A DNA stretch of 5,174 nt, taken from contig CALDZZ010000242.1 of the NCBI GenBank assembly GCA_937944075.1, forward strand, positions 1 to 5,174. The letters are read 5' to 3'. Under the pieces are notes generated by a model that made no database searches, was not told the DNA's origin, and saw only the letters and a list, made by a program, of their open reading frames with translations. The DNA is from an uncultured Rhizobiaceae group bacterium. Its GTDB lineage: Bacteria > Pseudomonadota > Alphaproteobacteria > Rhizobiales > Rhizobiaceae. A program made the translations under genes and the position numbers. The stretch's first letter is position 1, and the number at the start of each line of letters is the position of its first letter. Below are positions 1-5,174 of this stretch, one piece after another.

Positions 1-786
1 CCAGAAAACACCGACCACGCTGTACCCCTTGACCAAAGCCAGATTGACGGGAAACTTCGGAATATCCCCATCGGCAAATCCGATGACGAGCAAGCGCCCA
101 TTCCAGTTTATTGCCCGTGAACAGGCATGAAAGACATCACCCCCCACCACATCAAAAACAACGTCTGCGCCCATGCCGTCCGTGGCCGCCTTCAAGTCAT
201 CCTTGAGATTTTCATAGCCAAGTGTGATATCCGCACCATTCTCTTCACAGATCTTGCGCTTTTCCTCGCTGGAAGCAATCGCGATAACCCTTGCACCCAT
301 CGCCTTGCCAATTTGCACTGCGGCTAATCCAGTCAAACCGGAAGCACCGGTGACTGCAAGCGTCTCGCCAGCTTTCAATGCCCCACGTTGTTTTAGCGCA
401 TGATGAGCAGTGCCATAGCCACACATCAGTGCTGTAATTTCACTCGCAGCCGCATCTTGCGGAATTGGCATGACCATCGATTTATGAACTTTGACCTTCT
501 CGGCAAAAGCGCCAATCATACAGACGGAAGCCACACGGTCACCCACGTTAAAGCCTGAATTTTCACCTGCAAAACTAACCGTTCCCGCAAGTTCCATGCC
601 CGGCACAAATGGCGTCGGCGGCTTGACCTGATAAAGCCCCTGCACGAGAAGCCCATCTGGAAAATTGACCCCAATCGCTTCCGCGTCAATCACGACTTCA
701 TTGGCATTTGCAACAGGATCATCCATCTCCTGAATTTCAAGCGCATCGATGGGGCCGAATTCCTTGCAAACGATAGCCTTCATCAT
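1..786 (-). CDS. NADPH:quinone oxidoreductase-family protein (zinc-independent MDR), partial
   Basis: This is a medium-chain dehydrogenase/reductase of the zeta-crystallin/quinone oxidoreductase type. The 262 visible codons have no stop, and the C-terminus lies beyond the left window edge; the family is usually about 320-330 residues. Residues 1-110 form the GroES-like domain with the segments GVNFPDGLLVQGLY (39-52) and PFVPGMELAGTV (59-70). A Rossmann domain follows, with the nucleotide-binding turn TGASGLTGLAAVQIGKAMGA at 146-165. I see none of the cysteine/histidine zinc ligands of alcohol dehydrogenases, so NADPH-dependent reduction of a quinone, enone or enoyl thioester is likely; the substrate is unknown. 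The start lies in an ATGATG doublet. The first ATG (786) overlaps the acyl-CoA dehydrogenase stop as ATGA, and AGGA sits 6 nt upstream (9 nt from the second ATG), so 783 is equally possible. It is probably translationally coupled to, and co-transcribed with, that dehydrogenase. An acryloyl- or enoyl-CoA reductase role cannot be excluded. Confidence 0.9.
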   Translation of the reverse strand, partial: MMKAIVCKEFGPIDALEIQEMDDPVANANEVVIDAEAIGVNFPDGLLVQGLYQVKPPTPFVPGMELAGTVSFAGENSGFNVGDRVASVCMIGAFAEKVKVHKSMVMPIPQDAAASEITALMCGYGTAHHALKQRGALKAGETLAVTGASGLTGLAAVQIGKAMGARVIAIASSEEKRKICEENGADITLGYENLKDDLKAATDGMGADVVFDVVGGDVFHACSRAINWNGRLLVIGFADGDIPKFPVNLALVKGYSVVGVFW

Positions 787-2039
787 ATTTTTTCCTGCGT
801 ATATTTGCGCAATTCGTTTCGGGCAACTTGTCTGCGGTGTACCGCATCAGGACCATCAGCCAAGCGAAGGGTTCTGACATGGGTCCATGCACGAGCAAGC
901 GATGTATCCTGTGAGATGCCCTGCGCACCATGCATTTGAACCGCTTCGTCAATCACCTTGAGTGCCATGATCGGGGCAACCACCTTGATTTGTGATATCC
1001 AGGGGGCAGCAGCTCTGGGATCGCCCTGATCCATCATCCAGGCGGCCTTCAGACAAAGCAGTCTTGCTTGTTCAATTTCCATGCGGCAGTTGGCAATGAT
1101 GTCATAATTCGCCCCCAGTTGTGCAAGCCGTTTGCCAAAAGCCTCACGCTGCATGGAACGTTTGCACATGAGTTCCAGAGCGCGTTCAGCCTGACCAATC
1201 GCCCGCATGCAATGGTGAATACGCCCTGGCCCAAGCCGCCCTTGCGAAATCTCGAACCCGCGCCCCTCACCCAACAAAAGGTTTTCAGCCGGAACCCTCA
1301 CATTCGTGAACTTCAAATGCATGTGACCGTGCGGTGCATCATCATGGCCGTAGACCTGCATCGGTCGCAGTTTCTCAATACCGTCACTTGCGGCATCTAC
1401 AATAATCTGGGAGTGCTGCTGGTGTTTGGAGCGGCTATCATCCGGCGTATGCACCATGACGATATAAACCGCACAACGCGGGTCCCCTGCGCCCGATGAC
1501 CACCACTTTTCACCATTCAAAACATATGCATCGCCATCTCTCACACACGACATGGAAATATTGGTTGCATCAGAAGAAGCCACATCGGGTTCTGTCATCA
1601 GATAGGCAGAACGAATTTCACCTTCGAGCAGACGCGCCAACCATTCTTTCTTGTGCGTAGCAGTACCATAGCGTTCAAAGACTTCCATGTTGCCTGTGTC
1701 AGGCGCGGAACAGTTGAACGTCTCGGCACCCAGATGCGCCTTGCCCATTTCCTCGGCCAGATAGGCATATTCAACCGTGGTCAGGCCATAGCCGCGCTCT
1801 GAATCCGTTAGCCAGAAATTCCACAACCCGCGCTCTTTGGCCTTGGACTTCAAGCCTTCCAGAATTTCCGTCTGACGAGGGGTATATTCCCAACGATCAC
1901 CCGTTTCGACTTCTGCCAGAAATTCTTCATCAAGGGGAATGATTTCCTCTGAAATCATCTTGGCCACTTTTTCGTGGATCGGTCGAAGGTTCTCGGTCAT
2001 TCCAAGATCCATTGCTGATACGGAATTTGATGTTGGCAT
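783..2039 (-). CDS. Acyl-CoA dehydrogenase, ACAD10/ACAD11 (FadE2)-like
   Basis: This is a 418-residue cytosolic flavoprotein that would oxidise an acyl-CoA to the 2-enoyl-CoA and pass electrons to ETF. The whole family fold can be followed: helical N-domain (about 15-140), beta-domain with the FAD/substrate segment AYLMTEPDVASSDAT (145-159) and NGEKWWSSGA (175-184), then the C-domain with RLGPGRIHHCMRAIGQAERAL (268-288), REAFGKRL (298-305) and QMHGAQGIS (368-376). By alignment from memory, the position of the catalytic Glu of medium-chain dehydrogenase (the YEGT motif near the C-terminus) is Asp395 here, in LADGPDAVH. That motif and the TEPDVASSDAT and GRIHHCMR segments point to the ACAD10/11/FadE2 subfamily. 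Human ACAD11 carries an N-terminal kinase-like domain that is absent here. The start at 2039 has AGGAAG 11 nt upstream, a rather long spacing; Met10 or Met14 are in-frame alternatives. It is the first gene of the leftward unit. The acyl substrate is not deducible. Confidence 0.95.
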   Translation of the reverse strand: MPTSNSVSAMDLGMTENLRPIHEKVAKMISEEIIPLDEEFLAEVETGDRWEYTPRQTEILEGLKSKAKERGLWNFWLTDSERGYGLTTVEYAYLAEEMGKAHLGAETFNCSAPDTGNMEVFERYGTATHKKEWLARLLEGEIRSAYLMTEPDVASSDATNISMSCVRDGDAYVLNGEKWWSSGAGDPRCAVYIVMVHTPDDSRSKHQQHSQIIVDAASDGIEKLRPMQVYGHDDAPHGHMHLKFTNVRVPAENLLLGEGRGFEISQGRLGPGRIHHCMRAIGQAERALELMCKRSMQREAFGKRLAQLGANYDIIANCRMEIEQARLLCLKAAWMMDQGDPRAAAPWISQIKVVAPIMALKVIDEAVQMHGAQGISQDTSLARAWTHVRTLRLADGPDAVHRRQVARNELRKYTQEKI

Positions 2040-2052
2040 CTCTGTCTCTTCT

Positions 2053-2096
2053 TCCTATTGGGCAAATTTGTGCTTTACGAATACGTCAAAATAGGA
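2053..2096 (-). repeat. 7-bp inverted repeat that includes the dehydrogenase Shine-Dalgarno
   Basis: TCCTATT at 2053-2059 and AATAGGA at 2090-2096 are perfect reverse complements separated by 30 nt. Read on the minus strand, the upstream arm TCCTATT could pair with AATAGGA, which contains the AGGA ribosome site of the acyl-CoA dehydrogenase gene. The pairing does not extend beyond 7 bp on either side, and the loop is long and AT-rich, so this may be chance. It could alternatively be a pair of protein-binding half sites. Confidence 0.25.
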
Positions 2097-2136
2097 GCAT
2101 TGTGTAACAGGGAAAGTCAATCGCTAAACGGTATTT

Positions 2137-2141
2137 GGAGG
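2137..2141 (+). promoter_or_regulatory. GGAGG ribosome binding site that fixes the TTG start at 2148
   Basis: GGAGG is the strongest Shine-Dalgarno sequence in the window. It lies exactly 6 nt before an in-frame TTG (2148-2150). An ATG at 2143-2145 is out of frame, only 1 nt from the GGAGG, and opens an 18-codon frame ending at the TGA at 2197-2199, so it is unlikely to be the real initiation site. The site therefore supports TTG initiation of the RhlG-like reductase. Confidence 0.75.
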
Positions 2142-2147
2142 AATGAT

Positions 2148-2969
2148 TTGGGTATTCTTGACAAACTCTTTTCACTGGAAGGCAAGAACGCACTCGTGAC
2201 TGGCGCCGCAACCGGAATTGGCCGCATGGCAGCTACAGCGCTAATTGAGGCAGGCGCCACCGTTATGATTGCATCTCGAAAAGGGGAAGCCTGTGAAGCA
2301 GTTGCAAAAGAACTGAATGCCATGGGTGCAAAAGGCAAGGCCGTCGGATTTGCCGGAGATGTTGGCACGGAAGAAGGCATCAATACACTGGTTGAAGAAG
2401 TGAAATCCAGAACAGACACGCTCAACATTCTTATCAATAATGCAGGCGTCACCTGGGGTGAGCCAATCGATACATTCCCCTATGCCGCCTGGTCAAAGGT
2501 AATGGATGTCAACGTAACAGGTGTATTTCACCTCTCGCAACAACTCATGCCATTGCTGGAGGCAGCAGCCACCAAGGAAGATCCGGCAAGGGTTATCAAT
2601 CTTGGTTCTGTCATGGGCGACGCGGCTCTGGGTGAAGGCGCCTACTCCTACGCTGCCTCAAAGGCTGCGGTTCATCACATTACAAAAATCATGGCGCGTG
2701 AACTGGCAGAGCGCAACATTACATTCAATGCTTTCGCCCCTGGCCCATTCCAGAGCAAAATGACCGCTTTTGCAACGGCCACGGAAGAACAGGCAGACCA
2801 CGTGGGTCAAGGCGTTCCCCTGGGCCGCATTGGTGAGCCGGATGATATTGCAGGCGCAACGCTGTATCTATGCGGAAAAGGCGGCGCTTATATTACCGGC
2901 GCGATTCTGCCGCTTGACGGAGGCATCCATGTTAATCCGGCACCCGATCTATTTGGCATGCACAGGTAA
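2148..2969 (+). CDS. RhlG-like short-chain dehydrogenase/reductase
   Basis: This is a 273-residue classical SDR. It shows the nucleotide-binding TGAATGIG (18-25), NNAG (97-100), a catalytic set Ser154, Tyr168 and Lys172 (SYAASK) with Asn122 as the likely fourth member, and the C-terminal PLDGG (255-259). Arg44-Lys45 after the second strand suggests NADP(H). The segments EAGATVMIASRKGEACE, NNAGVTWGEPIDTFPYAAWSKVM, ARVINLGSVMG and GAYITGAILPLDGG resemble, as I recall it, Pseudomonas RhlG, an NADPH-dependent beta-ketoacyl reductase, so a 3-keto/3-hydroxyacyl substrate is a reasonable inference. The open frame runs back to an ATG at 2058, which would add 30 residues, but that stretch has no SDR character and crosses the promoter region. 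The TTG at 2148 behind GGAGG gives the expected N-terminus (MGILDKLFSLEGKNALVTGA). It is the first gene of the rightward operon, 4 nt before the MaoC gene. No rhamnolipid genes are in view. Confidence 0.92.
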   Translation: MGILDKLFSLEGKNALVTGAATGIGRMAATALIEAGATVMIASRKGEACEAVAKELNAMGAKGKAVGFAGDVGTEEGINTLVEEVKSRTDTLNILINNAGVTWGEPIDTFPYAAWSKVMDVNVTGVFHLSQQLMPLLEAAATKEDPARVINLGSVMGDAALGEGAYSYAASKAAVHHITKIMARELAERNITFNAFAPGPFQSKMTAFATATEEQADHVGQGVPLGRIGEPDDIAGATLYLCGKGGAYITGAILPLDGGIHVNPAPDLFGMHR

Positions 2970-2973
2970 TCTC

Positions 2974-3441
2974 ATGGGCATGATATCTATACAGAACTTT
3001 CAGGCACAGGCCGGCAAATGGGAAGCAAGATCACCATGGGTTGAGGTAACCCAGGAGCTTATCGACACATTTGCAGATGCAACCCTTGATCATCAATTCA
3101 TTCACGTGGATGAAAAACGCGCTAAAGCAGAAACGCCTTTTGGTGGAACCATTGCACATGGTTTCCTGTCCCTGTCCCTGCTTTCCAAATTTATTAGTGA
3201 TGTTATTCCACAAATAGAAAACAAGGAAATGGTGATCAATTATGGCTTTGACAAAATCCGCTTTCTGATGCCTGTCCCTTCAGGATCACGCCTGCGCGGC
3301 CACATCAAGCTGATCGAATGCAACGAACGCAAACCGGGTGAATACCTGTCGCGTTATGATGTTGCGGTTGAAATTGACAATATCGAAAAACCTGCACTCG
3401 TAGCCGAGTGGCTGGGGTTGACCATTTTGAAGAAGGATTAA
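2974..3441 (+). CDS. MaoC-like hotdog hydratase, probable (R)-specific enoyl-CoA hydratase
   Basis: This is a 155-residue single-hotdog MaoC domain protein. The hydratase motif is at 35-63: ADATLDHQFIHVDEKRAKAE, then TPFGGTIAHGF. Asp39 and His44 have the same five-residue spacing as the catalytic Asp/His pair of Aeromonas PhaJ, and the following FGGTIAHG is the family's conserved loop. Members hydrate trans-2-enoyl-CoA to (R)-3-hydroxyacyl-CoA; the NodN-like branch is close in sequence and its function is less clear. The open frame extends upstream to 2770 inside the preceding SDR gene in another frame, but MaoC homology begins only after 2974. I chose the ATG at 2974, 4 nt after the SDR stop, with a weak AGG 7 nt upstream; the ATG at 2980 is an alternative that would drop two residues. 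Translation probably relies on coupling to the upstream gene. The stop at 3439-3441 is 2 nt from the next start. Confidence 0.93.
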   Translation: MGMISIQNFQAQAGKWEARSPWVEVTQELIDTFADATLDHQFIHVDEKRAKAETPFGGTIAHGFLSLSLLSKFISDVIPQIENKEMVINYGFDKIRFLMPVPSGSRLRGHIKLIECNERKPGEYLSRYDVAVEIDNIEKPALVAEWLGLTILKKD

Positions 3442-3443
3442 AC

Positions 3444-4340
3444 ATGACAATCTCGTTTGAAGGCCAGGTGGCAATTGTAACAGGTGCGGGAAACGGACTT
3501 GGACGATCCCATGCGCTGGAGCTTGGCAGACGCGGCGCAAAAGTCGTGGTGAATGATTTCGGCGGTGCAAGAGATGGTACCGGTAGTGCGCTGGCTCCTG
3601 CAGAACAAGTTGCTCAGGAAATCATTGATGCAGGTGGAGATGCAATCGCCAACGGTGCAAACGTCACGAATTTCGCAGATTGCGAAGCCATGGTAGCCGA
3701 GGCGGTTTCCAAATGGGGTCGTGTCGATGTTCTAATCAACAACGCAGGCATCTTGCGCGACAAGTCTTTCGGTAAAATGGAAATGTCCGACTGGAATTCA
3801 GTCGTAGATGTGCATTTAAACGGCTCAGCCAATTGCACAAAGGCTGTCTGGAACCAGATGAAGGAACAGAACTACGGTCGCATTTTGATGACGACCTCCA
3901 CATCCGGTATTTATGGCAACTTTGGTCAGGCAAATTATGGAGCGGCAAAAATGGGGCTAGTTGGCCTGATGAATACACTTTGCATTGAAGGCGCCAAGAA
4001 CAACATTCAGATCAACTGCCTCGCCCCGACCGCTGCAACCCGCATGACGGAAGACATTTTGACAGAAGACATGCTTGCAAAGCTTGATCCAAAGTTTGTA
4101 ACGCCGGCAGCCATATTCATGGTTTCCAGGGAAGCGCCCAATCATGTGGTCATGTTTGCCGGTGCCGGTTCCTATACCACTCTGCAAATAAGCGAGGGAG
4201 CCGGACTTCACCTTTCACAAGAAGATCGTACAGCAGACGGCATTGCTGCAAACTTTGACAAGATCAACGACATGTCAAAACCTGACGTTTTCCATTCAGG
4301 CACAGAGCATGTCGTCAAAGTCGTTCAGATGAGTAAGTAA
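3444..4340 (+). CDS. (R)-3-hydroxyacyl-CoA dehydrogenase, MFE-2/HSD17B4-type SDR
   Basis: This 298-residue SDR closely resembles the dehydrogenase domain of eukaryotic peroxisomal multifunctional enzyme type 2. The signature pieces are TGAGNGLG (13-20), VVVNDFGGARDGTGSA (34-49) with Asp38 favouring NAD+, NNAG (99-102), and SGIYGNFGQANYGAAKMGLVGL (154-175), nearly identical to the human sequence as I remember it. The catalytic residues are Ser152, Tyr165 and Lys169. The C-terminal part (about 215-298, including MFAGAGSYTTLQISEGAGLHL) continues past the core fold as in this subfamily. In MFE-2 this domain is fused to hydratase 2; here the hydratase is the separate MaoC gene just upstream. The role inferred is oxidation of (R)-3-hydroxyacyl-CoA to 3-ketoacyl-CoA with NAD+. 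The start at 3444 has AAGGA 6 nt upstream; the open frame reaches back to 3408 but that overlaps the MaoC gene and adds no homology. Some bacterial members act on steroid side chains, so the chain type is open. Confidence 0.94.
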   Translation: MTISFEGQVAIVTGAGNGLGRSHALELGRRGAKVVVNDFGGARDGTGSALAPAEQVAQEIIDAGGDAIANGANVTNFADCEAMVAEAVSKWGRVDVLINNAGILRDKSFGKMEMSDWNSVVDVHLNGSANCTKAVWNQMKEQNYGRILMTTSTSGIYGNFGQANYGAAKMGLVGLMNTLCIEGAKNNIQINCLAPTAATRMTEDILTEDMLAKLDPKFVTPAAIFMVSREAPNHVVMFAGAGSYTTLQISEGAGLHLSQEDRTADGIAANFDKINDMSKPDVFHSGTEHVVKVVQMSK

Positions 4341-4341
4341 A

Positions 4342-4575
4342 TTGACCAAATCAAAACTAATCACAATTTTTGAAACAACCGGTTCGGCCTTGGCAATAGC
4401 CTATGCCATGCTTATCGCTTCCAATACAGGTAATGAGATACTGGGTTTCAGCCTGCTGCTCGTTTCTGCCCTTTTGTTTGCAGGCTGGGCAGTAATCGAC
4501 AAACGCTGGGCATTCTTGTTGCTACAGTTTTTCTACATCGCATCCGCAATCATCGGCCTTATCCGCTGGAGCTAA
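4342..4575 (+). CDS. Small three-helix membrane protein of unknown function
   Basis: This 77-residue hydrophobic protein is not one I recognise with confidence. Three likely membrane helices are visible at about 10-27, 33-52 and 56-74, with a short NTGN turn and a charged DKRW turn between them and a basic N-terminus (TKSK). There is no cleavable signal peptide. The C-terminal pattern LLLQFFYIASAIIGLIRW resembles, as far as memory goes, the end of short PnuC-like or CBU_0592-like membrane proteins; this is a weak guess. It starts with TTG 1 nt after the stop of the dehydrogenase gene (TAAATTG), with only a poor GATGAG-like ribosome site, so translation probably depends on coupling. The only internal ATG (4408) would delete the first helix. 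Its position between a dehydrogenase and a thiolase gene, with 12 nt to the next start, makes it a true operon member; a role at the membrane in uptake or export of the substrate is only speculation. Confidence 0.75.
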   Translation: MTKSKLITIFETTGSALAIAYAMLIASNTGNEILGFSLLLVSALLFAGWAVIDKRWAFLLLQFFYIASAIIGLIRWS

Positions 4576-4587
4576 AAGGAAATTACC

Positions 4588-5174
4588 ATGAGATCAGCAG
4601 TTATTATTTCAACCGCGAGAACCCCGATTGGAAAGGCGTATCGTGGTGCCTTCAACGACACTCAGGCGCAAGCGTTGGGCGGTCATGCCATCAAGCATGC
4701 CGTTGAACGTGCAGGCATTGACCCGGCAGAAGTAGATGACGTCATCATGGGCGCAGCCCTGCAACAAGGCTCGACCGGAACCAATATTGCCAGACAGTCA
4801 TTGTTGCGTGCCGGCTTGCCGACAAGTGTTGCAGGCCAGTCCATCGACCGTCAATGTTCTTCTGGCCTGATGTCGATTGCAACCGCAGCCAAACAAATCA
4901 TCTCGGACGGCATGACGGTCACTGTAGGTGGTGGCCTTGAATCCATTTCACTGGTGCAAAACGAAAACATGAACCTCTATCGCGGCATTGACCCATGGCT
5001 CATGGAAAACATGCCGGCTACCTATATGTCCATGCTTGAAACTGCCGAGGTTGTTTCAGAACGCTACGGAGTATCCCGCGATGCACAGGACGAGTTTGCA
5101 CTGCAATCCCAAATGCGAACAGCTGCTGCCCAGGAAGCAGGCAGGTTTGATGATGAAATCGTACCCATGACATC
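4588..5174 (+). CDS. Thiolase family protein (acetyl-CoA acyltransferase), N-terminal part
   Basis: The frame opens at ATG 4588 with AAGGA 7 nt upstream and stays open for 195 codons to the right window edge; the family is usually about 390 residues, so roughly half is present. It begins with the thiolase N-terminus MRSAVIISTARTPIGKAYRGAF, followed by VDDVIMGAALQQGSTGTNIARQ (49-70) and the active-site segment SIDRQCSSGLMSIATAA, where Cys90 is the nucleophile that takes the acyl group. GGGLESIS (114-121) and SERYGVSRDAQDEFALQSQ (157-175) are further conserved blocks. The later His and second Cys of the active site lie outside the window. It would cleave 3-ketoacyl-CoA with CoA, or run as acetyl-CoA acetyltransferase. 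As the last visible gene of the operon it completes the beta-oxidation set. An SCP-x-type thiolase is less likely because of the VxMGxxxQ and CSSGL pattern. Confidence 0.96.
   Translation, partial: MRSAVIISTARTPIGKAYRGAFNDTQAQALGGHAIKHAVERAGIDPAEVDDVIMGAALQQGSTGTNIARQSLLRAGLPTSVAGQSIDRQCSSGLMSIATAAKQIISDGMTVTVGGGLESISLVQNENMNLYRGIDPWLMENMPATYMSMLETAEVVSERYGVSRDAQDEFALQSQMRTAAAQEAGRFDDEIVPMT

Larger units (their letters stand above)
2040..2147. promoter_or_regulatory. Divergent intergenic region, probable promoters for both operons
   Basis: This 108-nt gap separates the leftward acyl-CoA dehydrogenase gene from the rightward RhlG-like gene, so both promoters should lie in or near it. Only weak matches are visible. 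On the minus strand a TTGACT (2120-2115) could be a -35 box, but at 17-18 nt it is followed only by a poor TCCTAT-like -10. On the plus strand TTGTGC (2068-2073) has no good -10 partner. An 8-bp palindrome CAAATTTG lies at 2063-2070 and the stretch TTTACGAATACGTCAAA at 2074-2090 is only loosely symmetric. A shared regulator operator is plausible from the divergent layout, but none can be assigned. Confidence 0.45.

Noticed and set aside
1068..1499. 143-residue open frame on the plus strand opposite the acyl-CoA dehydrogenase gene
   Set aside because: It is antisense to a gene with full-length family homology, has no ribosome site that I can see and no recognisable motif; it is a frame shadow.
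2063..2070. Palindrome CAAATTTG as a regulator operator
   Set aside because: Eight base pairs of AT-rich symmetry are expected by chance in a gap this size, and it matches no operator I can name.
2058..2147. 30-residue N-terminal extension of the RhlG-like protein from the ATG at 2058
   Set aside because: The extension precedes the usual SDR N-terminus, lies across the divergent promoter gap, and the strong GGAGG at 2137 points to the TTG at 2148.
2770..2973. Upstream extension of the MaoC frame inside the RhlG-like gene
   Set aside because: The extension overlaps confirmed SDR coding sequence in another frame and has no hotdog-fold features; MaoC similarity begins after 2974.
3165..3180. 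Short tandem repeat of CCCTGT-like units
   Set aside because: It encodes the LSLSLL stretch that is normal in the MaoC family after the IAHG motif; too short to be a functional repeat.
3286..3570. 94-residue minus-strand frame spanning the MaoC/SDR junction
   Set aside because: It is antisense to two well-supported genes and shows no motif or ribosome site.

Overview
The window reads as a chromosomal acyl-CoA (fatty-acid or related carboxylic-acid) catabolism locus from a Gram-negative bacterium. A proteobacterium, possibly a marine-type alphaproteobacterium, fits best: base composition looks near 50% GC by eye, genes are tightly packed with AGGA/GGAGG ribosome sites, and the families are typical of that group. 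The sequence does not fix the taxon. I see no tRNA, rRNA, CRISPR array, insertion sequence or phage gene.

Layout. Two transcription units diverge from one short intergenic region at about 2040-2147. Leftward (minus strand): an ACAD10/ACAD11/FadE2-type acyl-CoA dehydrogenase (783-2039), overlapping by 4 bp a zeta-crystallin-like NADPH:quinone oxidoreductase-family protein (786 to 1, cut by the left window edge). Rightward (plus strand): an RhlG-like short-chain dehydrogenase (2148-2969, TTG start), a single-hotdog MaoC-type hydratase (2974-3441), an MFE-2-type (R)-3-hydroxyacyl-CoA dehydrogenase (3444-4340), a 77-residue membrane protein (4342-4575, TTG start) and the N-terminal two thirds or less of a thiolase (4588 to the right edge). 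Gaps between rightward genes are 1-12 nt, so this is almost certainly one operon.

How the genes could work together. The acyl-CoA dehydrogenase would make an enoyl-CoA, the MaoC protein would hydrate it (by family, to the (R)-3-hydroxyacyl-CoA), the MFE-2-type dehydrogenase would oxidise that to the 3-ketoacyl-CoA, and the thiolase would cleave it. That is a complete beta-oxidation round through the (R) isomer, as in eukaryotic peroxisomal MFE-2, but built from separate proteins and without a crotonase/FadB-type gene in view. The RhlG-like reductase and the quinone-oxidoreductase-like protein are extra redox enzymes whose substrates cannot be read from sequence. The ACAD11-type dehydrogenase raises the alternative that the locus handles 4-hydroxy or levulinate-like acids, or other non-standard acyl-CoAs. 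The most original items are this split (R)-pathway, the unexplained membrane protein inside the operon, two TTG starts in one operon, and a possible ribosome-site hairpin in the dehydrogenase leader. I found no clearly new system; every large gene belongs to a known family.
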